From assembly GCA_002049455.2 (NCBI GenBank), contig KV918764.1, positions 558,001 through 622,000 on the forward strand: DNA of 64,000 bases, in the 5' to 3' direction. Source of the DNA: Porphyra umbilicalis (taxonomy: Eukaryota; Rhodophyta; Bangiophyceae; Bangiales; Bangiaceae). Positions 21,501-30,970 of the stretch are shown in pieces (position 1 is the first letter of the stretch; each line of letters begins with the position of its first letter). A program made the position numbers and the translations under genes. The notes under the pieces were generated by a model. The model saw only the letters and a list, made by a program, of their open reading frames with translations. It did not search any database and had not been told where the DNA came from.

Positions 21501-21790
21501 GCAGCAAGGGAATGGTCCGGGAGGGCAACGCACACAGGAGCAAGGGAAACGCACGGCAGAGCAACAGGGGCGGGGAATCATCACACACAAGACGAAAACA
21601 CAGAACTTAACAAAACCGTCGGTCAGCTTCCAGACCCGCCTGTGTAGCAAAGCGCACGGCTCAATGCAGCATATCAAGCACCTCCACACGTCGCTGGCTC
21701 GACGGTGGCGGTAAAAGAGAGCCCAAACGTACCGGAACGATCATCGCTATCCGAGGACGAGTCGCCCGTCGCAAAAAACTTGGAGTTCAT
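18517..21790 (-). CDS. EIF3C: Eukaryotic translation initiation factor 3 subunit C, two exons
   Basis: eIF3c is a core scaffold of eIF3 that binds the 40S subunit and eIF1/eIF5. Exon 1 (21790-21733) encodes MNSKFFATGDSSSDSDDR, the typical acidic N-terminus. Exon 2 (21473-18517) carries the rest, about 1004 residues in all. Acidic Ser/Asp stretches (DDSDSDSSSESDSDSDSDSS) precede the eIF3c N-terminal domain, which includes DWNTLSSDFDALNK, AQVLLHLISAQFDF and the conserved LRTLAVLVYRYGDERAKSQTMLAQIYNHAV region. The PCI domain lies near residues 760-940 (KTAGLRTFVLAYSTYYESMS, ARVHSVVSKMIVHGDISAAW). The tail is an RGG/GGRGG segment, a likely RNA-binding and methylated tail. Reading the unspliced frame upstream would give a hydrophobic Leu/Pro N-terminus foreign to the family, supporting the intron. 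No homopolymer break occurs in this gene. Confidence 0.93.
21474..21732 (-). other. Spliceosomal intron in eIF3c
   Basis: The 259-nt intron has donor GTACGT after TCGTTCCG and acceptor CCGCGCAG before TCACGAGC. The phase matches: exon 1 ends with one base of a Val codon completed by the first two bases of exon 2. It joins the acidic start MNSKFFATGD to VTSSDEEQVAAV. The intron is less GC-rich than the exons. Confidence 0.88.
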
Positions 21791-22263
21791 GGCGGCCAAC
21801 GCCGATCCAAAGCACAGCAGCTACTCTGCAGCTCCCGGTGTAGCGCAGCGGCGTCAACCACGAGAGAGCGTGCCAGAGGCGAGCCAAAGGCGACGGGTGC
21901 CCCGCGTCTAGCGACCGGCAACGCCGCTCTGTCAGGCCACGCTGTCACCTGGGGCGGGTGGTAGAAGCAGCGTGCGTCGTCGACGACGTGGGGCTTCCCG
22001 ACCGGAGACCTAAACCAAGCACGATCACCAATACAGTACGGGAGACAGTTCTCGCAACGTTACACAAAAGTAGTACCTCTTTGTTTATTCAAAGAATTTC
22101 TGATCTGGCCGCGCGGCGATCCCTTGCACCAGACTCTGTACGATGCCAGTTGCATCGTTGCATCATGCAACACGGTGCACCGGTGGCTGACGTGGTTGTC
22201 GCCACCTTTACCCGCCCTCCCCCTGCCGCCCCCCCCCGCCCCGCCGCCACCGGCACGCGCCCG

Positions 22264-24067
22264 ATGGTCGCGTTTGTCCGTCCCTGTGCGGCCTCACTCC
22301 CTTTTCGCTCACCGCCCGCCGAGTCGCTGCGCAGGAGCCTGCGCCGCCGCCCGCCAGCCGCCGCCGCGCCGCCGCGCCGTGGCCGCGCCACCGTCGGCAT
22401 GACGGTCGCCAGTGACCGGGCGGCCGGGGGTTCCCTCACCCCCGCCCACCAGCCTGCTGCCTCGAGCGTCCCCGAACTCGACCCCTTTTCCCCCTCGTCC
22501 ATCTCCCCTGACGTCTTCCTCGCCGGCTACCTAACGCGCATCGGCTTTTACGCCGACGCCCCGTCCCCCGACGGCGACGGCGACGGCGGTGGCGACGGTA
22601 GCACCAGCGCCGCCACCGCCACCACCGCCGCCGCCGCGGGCACGCCGACCTACAGCGTCGCCAACCCCCCCCCCCCAACGTACGAGACGCTTGCGCGGGT
22701 GCACTTGTGCCACCTCCTGGCGCTGCCGTTTGAAAACTTGTCCGTCTTTGCGACGGCGACCATGCCCAACACCCTCGACGCGGCGTGGCACAAGCTCGTG
22801 GCGGGCACCCGCGGCGGCTGGTGCCTCGAACACAATGCGCTGCTGCGCGCGGCGGCGCGGTACCTCGGCTACCCAGCCGCCACGCCGCGGCCGGCGTGGG
22901 TGCTCCCCGCCGCCCCCGACGCGGCGGCGGCGCTGCTGCTGCCCGCGGGTGGTCGGCGCGACGGCGGCGGTGACGGCGGCGGCGGCGGCGGCGGCGGCGG
23001 GGCGGTCGAGCCGGCGACGCCGCCGCGGCACCTGGTCGTGGAGGTGGCCCTGCCGGGGGGGGGGGGACCGTGCTGGTGGACGGGGGGAATGGGCGGTCGT
23101 TTGCGACGCCGTTGCCGCTGCGGGGGGGGGGGGGGGGTGGGCGGGCGCAGACGCGCCGGGGGAGGGTGTGGCGCTCGACGCGTGGGGGGGGGCCGCCGTG
23201 CGCCAGCCGGATGGCGTTTGGTGGCGGGTCGCGGGCTTGGGCGCCGACCCGGCATTGGCGGCCGCCGCTGCGCGGCCGGGCGCCGACGGGTACCGGCTGG
23301 TGCAGTACGCGTCGCCGCCGGCGGTGGGGGGCGGGGCGGTGGCGGCGGCGGCGGCGGCGGCGGGTGCGGCGGCAGGCCCGCCCGCCGACGCGGCCGCGTG
23401 GACAACCTACTATGTGCTCGACGCGTCGCGCACCGTCGCGCGCCTCGCCGACATGGACGGCGTGCGCACGCACTTCCAGACGCACCCGTCGTCGGTGTTT
23501 CGCAGCCACCGGCTGCTGACGGTCCTCGCCGACGGCGGCCGCACGCACCGGGTGCTCGTCGACCGCCGCTTGCGCGTCGCCACCTACGACCCGATGGCGG
23601 GGGGGGTGGCGACCGCGTCGGCGGTTGTTGGCGGGGACGAGGGGGACTGGGCGGCCGCCGTGGCGGCCGAGTTTGGGGTGCGCCTCGAGGGGGGGGAGGC
23701 CGCGCGGCTGGCCGCCGAGGCGCCGCTGCCGCCGACCGCCGAGGCCGCCGACGGGGCGGTGTGGTGGTCCATGATGGTCGACGGGGGGGCGGGGGCGGGG
23801 GGGGGGTGGGGGGGGGAGGCTGACCCGCGCCTGACGGGTCGCACCGTCGGCGGGGACCGTCGGCCGCGCGCCCGCGGGGTGGCGGCGGGGGCCGCAGCGG
23901 CGGGGGGGCCCGCCGCGCGACGGCGCGCAGCGTCGGCGCCGGCGGCGGGGGCCACCCCGACCGCATGCCTTGTCCGCCGTCGGCCGGCGGGGCGCCGTCG
24001 GTCGTCGGCCGGCGTGGTCGTTGGCGTTTTTTTTCTCCAGTTTTTGTGTTTTTGTGTCGTCTGTTAA
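22264..24067 (+). CDS. Arylamine N-acetyltransferase-like enzyme, two frame breaks at G runs
   Basis: NATs transfer acetyl from acetyl-CoA through a Cys-His-Asp triad. Here YLTRIGFY, CHLLALPFENLSVF and AGTRGGWCLEHNALL give the family core with Cys at 22822-22824. RHLVVEVAL follows with His at 23029-23031. After a 12-G run (23055-23066) the next frame gives VLVDGGNGRSFATPLPL with Asp at 23079-23081. After a 16-G run (23122-23137) a third frame carries the C-terminal domain (WTTYYVLDASRTVARLADMD, THFQTHPSSVFRSHRLLTVL). Both shifts equal one missing base. ATG 22264 gives an Arg/Ser/Ala-rich leader that could be an organellar targeting peptide; ATG 22399 is the alternative start. A further G-run shift near 23790-23815 would end the gene at TGA 23823 instead of 24067. 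A His-rich genuine function is inferred from the triad; substrate unknown. It is divergent from eIF3c, with a 473-bp shared upstream region. Confidence 0.8.
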
Positions 24068-24279
24068 AATACTGCGAGGCGCCGCCGCGACCGCGGCGGC
24101 GCTACGGGCCGCCGCCGCGACGGCCGCGCCGGTGGGCCAGCCGCCGACGCCCCCAGACGGCCCCGCCTCGACGGGGGCGCCGGTGGAAGCGCCGCGCGGC
24201 GGCACGTGCGGATTGACATTGGTCCGATCTCGGCGCTGCGCGCCGACGCCCCCACGCGTGCACGCTCACGGGCCGCACC

Positions 24280-24410
24280 GCCACCGCCACTGCCACCGCC
24301 ACCGCCACTGCCACCGCCACTGCCACCACCGCCACTGCCACCACCGCCACCACCACCGCCACCACCACCGCCACCACCACCGCCACAACCACCGCCACGA
24401 CCCCCACGAT
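24280..24410. repeat. CCGCCA/CCACCA trinucleotide repeat
   Basis: CCGCCACTGCCACC and CCACCACCGCCA units repeat for about 130 bases just upstream of the DUF1995 gene. On the minus strand they read as poly-Gly. It lies in the probable 5' flank of that gene and shows no coding evidence. Confidence 0.7.
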
Positions 24411-24585
24411 CCCCGCCGCGCGTGCGGATACGGTGTGACCCTCTCCCCCCCCGCCCCCACCGCTGTGGCCCGCTGTCTGGCGCGCCCGCCACCACCTACC
24501 ACCCGCTCCACGTGCCCGCCCGTTGATCGACAGCCCCGCCTGTCCACCGCCGCCCGGCTTCCCACACCCACCCCCCCCCCCCGCC

Positions 24586-25869
24586 ATGGCCTTTGCGGCG
24601 GCGGCCGCCGTCCGCCCCACCGCCGGTCGGCGACAGCTGGCCGGCCGCGGTCGACCGCTGGGCGGGCGGCCCCCCCCCCCTCCCCTCTGGCCGCCCGCAG
24701 CGGCGACACCCGCCCGCGGGGCGCGCATGGCAGCGTCGCCGCCGTCCCCCGCCCCCCCCCCACGGCGACCCCCCCCCCCCCCCCGCCGCGCCCGTCGACT
24801 ATGCGGCGATTGCCGCCGAGGAGGGCGTCACGCTCGTCCCCGGGACCCCCCTCACGCCCGCCATCTCCTCGTCGCCCATGGCCGAGGCGGAGCGCCGCTA
24901 CTACACCCGCCTCTTTGTCCAAGCGATTGCGGGTGCGCTCGGCGACCTCCGGTCGGGGGCGTCGACCAACTATGTCCTCGACGTGACGCTGCTGCTGCCG
25001 CAGCTCAACCCCGAACTCGACATTTACGACCGCCGCTTCCTCCTCCGCGTCGCGTGGGCGCTCGTCGCCGACTTGGTCGGCACGGGCGCGCCCACCGCCG
25101 ACGGCCGCGCCGTCCGCCCCGCCCACGTGCGGGTCGTGACGCAGAGCGCGGAAAAGTTTGGGGGCCTCCCCATCTCCGTCGCGGGCCTCCGCCGCACCTT
25201 TGCCGCCGACCGCGCGGTGAGCGCCGACGCCTGGGGCGGCGCCGACGCCATGGCCGACGCGGTCCGCGACTCGGATATCGAGGCGGACGCGCTCGCCGCC
25301 GACGATGACGTGGTGCTCGTCTTGTCCCCGACCAACACGACGGGCGCGCCGGTGGTGGCGGACGTGGCCGCCATGGCCGCCGCCGCCACCGCCGCGCGCG
25401 TGCCGCTCCTCATTTTCAACGGGCGCCTCGCGGATGTGCTCTCCCACAGCGGCGTCATGGGCGCCCGCGGGCGGGGGGCGCGGTTTGATTTTTTAGCGTC
25501 GGCCGCCCGCCCGTTTTACCTCAAGCTCCTCTACGCGACGGGCAGCTGGTACCCGGTGCGGGGGGCGCTCAGCCGCGTCTACCCGGGCGCGTGGCAGGTG
25601 TGGGCGCGCGACACTGACGCCGACACGTACGCGCTCATTGGGGAGTGGCCGGGGGCGGGGCCCAAGCCGACGACCAGCGAGATTACCGACGCGTTTGAGG
25701 CGGCCGAGTTTCGCGCCGCCGCCGCGCGGCGGGCGGCGGCGGCGGCCGGGGGGGGGGGGTCGGCGCGTCGCTGGGGCTCGCCTCCGCCTCACCGTGGGCG
25801 CTCGCCCCGTTGCTGGTCGGCCTGTCGGCGGCGGTGGTGGTTGGCGCGCGGTCGCTCAAGCTGCTCTGA
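24586..25869 (+). CDS. DUF1995 protein, probably plastid-targeted (LPA3-like), frame breaks at C and G runs
   Basis: ATG 24586 begins MAFAAAAAVRPTAGRRQLAG, an Ala/Arg-rich leader like a plastid transit peptide. Two one-base losses at C runs (24670-24680 and 24752-24784) lead to the main frame at APVDYAAIAAEEGVTLVPG. The DUF1995 core follows: YVLDVTLLLPQLNPELDIYD, HVRVVTQSAEKFGGLPIS, VVLVLSPTNT, RVPLLIFNGRLADV, FYLKLLYATGSWYPVRGALS and RVYPGAWQVWARD. The last segments match the conserved LIIFNGELDR..YPK and YPGPWQV regions of plant LPA3. At a 12-G run (25748-25759) a further one-base loss leads to LGLASASPWALAPLLVGLSA and a short tail ending LKLL at TGA 25867-25869, a single hydrophobic C-terminal anchor. 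LPA3 aids photosystem II assembly in plants; that function here is inference. Confidence 0.8.
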
Positions 25870-26998
25870 GCCGTCGGTGCCGGGGGGGGCGAGGGGATGG
25901 GGGGGGGTGGCTTGGTGGCGCCCCCACTGGCGCCCGTGGCGGCCGTGGCCGTCTCGATCTGCCGCGGTGCGCCCCTGTTTGGTGTGCGCGCCGCCGCCGC
26001 GGCCCGCGCCGCGTGGGTGGCAGAGCGGGCGCGTGTGCGGCACGTGGCGGGGAGGGGGGGTGCAGACGGGGGTCCGCGCCGCCCCGTCGGGGTAATCGTC
26101 TTGCTTATCTTTGCGTTGGCTGTGGGTCGCACGGCGGGGTGCATTCCATATGGACGTTGCGCGCTGGCGGTCGTGCGCGCTGCGCGCCGGCGCCCGTGTG
26201 GCCTGCGCGACGGCGCGGTCAGCACCGGACGGTTGCCGTGACGGGGGGGGACGGGCCGGCCGCCGCCATGTTGCGCGCACGCCGCGGGCGGCAACCCGCC
26301 AGCGGCAGGGGGGAGTGCGGTACACGTGCCGCGCGCCAGTGCGGCCAGGCGATCGGCCGACGGCGGCACCGCGTCGCCCCGCGCTCGTCCACGACGGATG
26401 TGAGCCGCCAGCCACGAGCGGCGACGCGTCCAGTGGCAGCGACGGCGCCGTGCAGCGTGCGCCCGCGTCGGCACGGACCGCTGTCGCGGCCGCCGGCGCC
26501 ACCCCCGCTTGCGGGGCCGCCCAGCCACCCACCGCCGTGTGTCACTCCTATGGCGGCGTCGGTGCTCCCTCGTAGCGCTCATTGATGCTAGGGCGGCAGC
26601 CACGGCGCCATTGCATCGGGAGCACCCATAGGCGAGACGGGTGCGGAAGCGCCCGCCCGTGCGGGCTGGCGACGCAGGGCGTCCTGAGTAAGCGAAAAAA
26701 AGGGGGATTGAGTGGGAGACCTACACACGACACGAACCGCAACACCTACACACGTCACACGGGCCAGCACGGGTCAGCCAGGGGAGACACAGCAAGGACA
26801 GCCACAAAAAAAGGGGGGAAGGGCAAGAAATGGGGACACGGAGGAGAACAGCTACGAAGAGATGAATGGAGAGCCAAAAAAATCAAACACACCAAAAAAA
26901 AAAGGAGACCAACGAGAAGACGGCACCCACGGAGCACCTCACGCACCTCCACACGGAGCCACGCGCCCCCCCGCCCGCCGCCGCCCGCCCGCCCGCCG
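25870..26998. other. Gap between converging genes
   Basis: The first 650 bp is GC-rich with no family match in any frame. From about 26690 to 26930 it becomes purine-rich (AAAAAAAGGGGG, then CAAAAAAAAAAGG) and less GC-rich, as expected for 3' flanking DNA. It contains the 3' regions of the DUF1995 and pseudokinase genes. Confidence 0.5.
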
Positions 26999-27200
26999 TC
27001 ACAGCTGCGTCGACGACGGGGAGTAGACGACGTGGGAGAATTTGCCCGCCGCCGCCTCGCGACTACTCGCCGCCGCGTCAAAGCTGCGGCTCGACGGGAG
27101 CATGCGGGACCGCGGCGGCCCACCGCCGCTGCCGCCGACGCCGCCGCCGCCGCCGCTGCTCCCCCCGGCCGCGTTGGTCGAGTGTGGCCGCCGCAGCGCG

Positions 27201-27240
<40 letters not shown>

Positions 27241-29695
27241 CACCACCCGTCTGCCCGACGGGCCCACTCGAGTGGGGCCGCCGCAGCGCGTCGCCGCCAT
27301 CGGCGGCGGCGCCCCTCCCCAGCCGCGGCGTCACCGACGCCGGCCGCCGCTTGGGCGCCTTGCGGCGGACGACGCGGTCGGCGCCAGCCTTGGCGGCCGC
27401 CTCCCTCCCGCGCGCGGCGCCCCCAGCGGCGGCCGCCGTTCGTGGCCGCGACCGCCGGCCGTCGGCGGCGGTCGCCGCCGCGCCGTCGCCGCCGGCGCCA
27501 CCCTTGCCGCCGCCGCCGCCGCCGCCCTCCCCGTCGCTCGCGGCGAGGAGAGATGTCAAGGAGCGGGACGGTTGCAACACGGCCTTGCGGAGCGCTTGGG
27601 TGGCGACGGCGCCCCACCCTTGGGGCGCCGGCGCGGTCCACCCCGCGTGCACCACGTCCGCCGCCGAGTCGGTGCGCGCAAAGCCCCGCCGCGAGTCCAC
27701 GTCGCCAAACGCCGACGGCGCGGCGCCGCTGACGCTGCCGCCGCCGCCGCTGCCAGCCGCCAACGACGTGGACGGGGTGGAGCTGCTGCCGTCGGCCGAC
27801 AAGGACGCGCCCGACGCGCCGACAATAGCCGAGGCGCCCCCCGCCCCCGCCGCCGCAGACGTTGCCACCATGGAGCGCAGGCGCAGGGCGGCGATAAAGG
27901 CGCGGACGGTCACGATGAATTTGCGGCGCCACGGCATGGCCGCGTTGAGCCGCTTGGCGAGGTACGGGTTGGAGATGACGCGCGTCATGAGCGCCCGGTT
28001 GGTCGACGTGAGGGCTTGGAGGGAGCTCTTGGACGCCACCTTCACGATGCGGCGGGCAGAGTTTGACGACGCGATCGACGCTGACGCGCCGCCGGCTGCG
28101 CCGACGAGGAGGGAGCGCGACGACGACCCGTTGACGGCCAAGTGGCGCGACGACGACCCGTTGACGGCCAAGTGGCGCGTCGACGACCCGTTGACGGCCA
28201 AGTGGCGCGTCGACAAGTTGGACCGCACCCGCTGGCCGAGCGGCGACGCTGCCGTCACGGGCGCAGACGTGGACGAGTAGGAGCCGGCGCCGCCGCCGCC
28301 GCCGCCGCCATTCATCGACGAGGGGCCGCTCGGGGAGTCCCCGCCGGGCGTCAGGGGCGACCCAACGTACGCGCCGAGCGACGGCGCCGAAGTCATGGGC
28401 GTCACCGGCGCCGACGCCGTATCGACGACGCGGGTGAACCACGAGTGTTGCAACGCCGCCACGGCGCTGATGCGCCTGCTGGGTATTCTTTGCAGCAGCT
28501 GCCGGAGGAGGGACTTGGCGTCGGCCGACACGTTGCGAAAGTGGGCGGCCGGGAAGGAGTACTCGCCCTCCCGCACCAGCTCAATCACCCGCTTGTCGTC
28601 CTCATCGTCAAACGGAAAGATGCCCGACAGCATCCGGTACATGAGGACGCCCGCCGACCACAAGTCCACCGCCGGCCCGTAGCGCTGCTTGCGCGTAATC
28701 TCCGTGGCCACATAGTGGGGCGTCCCGACGGGCGCGTCCATCACCTCCTGGTTGACCCGCTTGGCCGACAGGAAGGCCGAGTGCGCAAAGTCCCCCAACC
28801 GCAACGCGAGCGGGTGCCGCCGGTCCTCCAACAACACATTGTTGGGCGTCACGTTGCGGTGCACCACATTGTGGCTGTGTAGGTGGTGCAGCGCGGCGAG
28901 GAGGCCCTCCATGACCGGGCGGGCGGTGAGCTCGGAGAACTTGCCAAAGATGTTGAGCTGATCGTCGAGCGTGCCCCCGGCCATGTACTCGAGGACAATG
29001 TAGACGGACGCGCGGGTGTGGAAAATGTCGAGCGTGCGGAGGATGGCATTGTGGGGGACGACGCGCGCGAGCGCCAGCTCCCCGCGGAGCACCTGCAGCG
29101 CCTCTGAGGCGGCCACGTCTTTGCGGAGCTTGCGCACCGCCACGCGCTCCCCCGAATCCCGCGCAATGCCGAGGTGCACGCGCGAGGCGAGGCCCTCCCC
29201 AATGAGCGGCCCGACCTCGTACCACGCGTGGACGGAGCGCACCGACGCGATGCGGAGCGAGTCGGCCCAGCAGTCGGCCTCCTCCCGCGTGCCCGCCGCG
29301 AGGTTGAGCACCCGCCCGACGGCCGCCGCGCCGCCGCCGCCGCCGCCGCCGCCACTCCCACCACCGCCGCCACCGCCGCCACCGCCACCGCCCCCACCGG
29401 CGGCCTTGTCGCCAGCGGTGGAGGGCTCGGTCGCCCCCTCCTCCTCACTGTCTGGCGACGCCGCGTCGGCGGCCGGCGAGAGCGTCACGATAAACGCGTT
29501 GCGGCGGATGCTCGGGTCGACGCGGCAGCCGAGCACCCCAAACTCCTCCGTCGCCTCGGCGTGCTCGTTGGGCCCAAAGGAGAGCACCTCGCCGAGGAGT
29601 TTGGCGTAGCACTGGCGCTTGCGGCTCCACGCCTTGGACCGCACAAACAGCCAGCCGCTCACCTTCATGGGGGGGCCATGGCGCAGGTTCTCCAT
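26999..29695 (-). CDS. PH-domain protein kinase homologue, probable pseudokinase
   Basis: The frame is 898 residues from ATG 29695. Residues about 10-150 form a PH domain (MKVSGWLFVRSKAWSRKRQC ... ADCWADSLRIAS) split by an acidic and poly-Gly insert. The kinase domain spans about 157-420 and resembles the CAMK/AGC groups. The Gly loop (LIGEGLASRVHLG) and the second lobe (VDLWSAGVLMYRMLSGIFPF) are well kept. The catalytic residues are not: the VAIK lysine is Arg (VAVRKL, about 188), HRD is HRN (VVHRNVTPNNVLL, about 281), and DFG is DFA (GDFAHSAF, Asp about 302). APE is ATE. The C-terminal 470 residues are Ser/Ala/Gly-rich, with three copies of SSxRHLAVNG and basic patches. PH suggests membrane phosphoinositide binding. 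Loss of Lys and the HRD Asp suggests a scaffold or regulator rather than an active kinase. Confidence 0.85.
28119..28215 (-). repeat. 30-bp tandem repeat within the pseudokinase tail
   Basis: Three consecutive units contain CCGTTGACGGCCAAGTGGCG and encode S-S/T-R-HLAVNG-S on the minus strand. The DNA units are almost identical, so the expansion is recent. In protein it forms a short repeated basic/hydrophobic motif after the kinase domain. Confidence 0.85.
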
Positions 29696-29793
29696 CCGCC
29701 CCCGCGGGGCGGGCGGGCGGGGGGAAGACCCGCCGGCGCGCCCCCGTCCCCCCGGCCGTCACGGGCGGCGCGGTCGTCCTCGCCGCCGCGCGC

Positions 29794-29836
<43 letters not shown>

Positions 29837-30389
29837 CACCACCACGGCGGGCGCGCGCGGGTGGCACCGCCGCCGTCACCGCGGGGCGCGTCGGCCCCAC
29901 TCGGCACGACGCTGCGGGTGGCGTGGGGGGGGGGGGGTGCGGGCGCGTCCCCGACGCGGTCGCCAACAACGCCGCCGAGCGCACGGTGCGGGGGGCGTCG
30001 ACCAGAGCGCCCCGCCCAGCCGCGTCGCCGACCGGCCAGCCCCACGTGTGCCGCCCCGCCCCGCCGGTGCCAGCGTGGGCACCCGCCGGTGGCGCCGTAC
30101 AAGACGCAAAAACAAAACACGACCCCCAAGCAAGACGGCTGGTGCGGCGCCACGCCAAGGCGCCGCGCGCCCACCCGCCACCCTCCCCCCCCCCCGCCAC
30201 CCCCCCCCCACCCCCGCCCCAAAGGGGCACACGCGCCGGCGCCACGCCGCGGCACCCCCCCCGCCGTCGACGGGGCGGCGGGAAACGAGGACCGCCGCCC
30301 ACAGACAGCGCGGGCGCCCGCCGCGACGGACCGTGGCGGCGGCCGGCGGGGGTGCCGAGCCGCGGCAACCACCGGTGACGTGCGGGTGA

Positions 30390-30400
30390 CGGCGGCGGCA

Positions 30401-30441
<41 letters not shown>

Positions 30442-30455
30442 AGCGGCAGCGGCAG
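30390..30455. repeat. (CGG)n trinucleotide repeat
   Basis: About twenty uninterrupted GGC/GCG triplets are followed by GGCAGC variants. It is the purest of several CGG tracts in this window and is not inside a supported gene. Confidence 0.8.
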
Positions 30456-30905
30456 CGGCAGCAGCGCCGCAGGCGGCACGGGCGCAGCGGGCGGCACGCG
30501 GCGGCGGCGGCGGCGGGGAGCGGCGTCAACTTGCACGCGCTCCGTGCCGCGCGGGGTGGGCGGTCGGCGGCACCCCCCCCCCCACCGCGCCTCTGCCCCG
30601 CCCCCCGCCCCCCCCTCGCTCGCCCCGCGTCCCGCACGCACCACCCCCCACCAACGGTGCGTGTTGGGGCGCCGCCGACGCGGCGCGGCGCGGGCGCAAA
30701 CCAACAGCCAGCGGGGGGGAAACGGAGGCGCGCACGCACCGGCCGCGCGACCGCGCCGGGGGAACGGGGGGGGCGACAAGAGTGAAAATGGCACGGCGCC
30801 GAGGCCGCGCCCGCCACCCGCCGCCACCACCTGGGCGCGGCTGCAGCGCGTCGGCGGCGCGGCGCGCGCGCCGACGCGGCGGTCGGCGGTCGGCGGCGCG
30901 GCCGG

Positions 30906-30970
30906 CAGGGGGGCGGGCGGGCGGGCGGGCGGGCGGGCGGGCGGGCGGGCGGCAGGCAGGCAGGCAGGCG
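30906..30970. repeat. (GGGC)n then (GGCA)n tetranucleotide repeat
   Basis: About eleven GGGC units run into four or five GGCA units. The G-runs of three at regular spacing could support quadruplex structure on the plus strand. Confidence 0.8.

Noticed and set aside
17067-21790. CDC123 and eIF3c as a functional translation-factor cluster
   Set aside because: They converge tail to tail with no shared promoter; two genes of one pathway side by side is not enough evidence.
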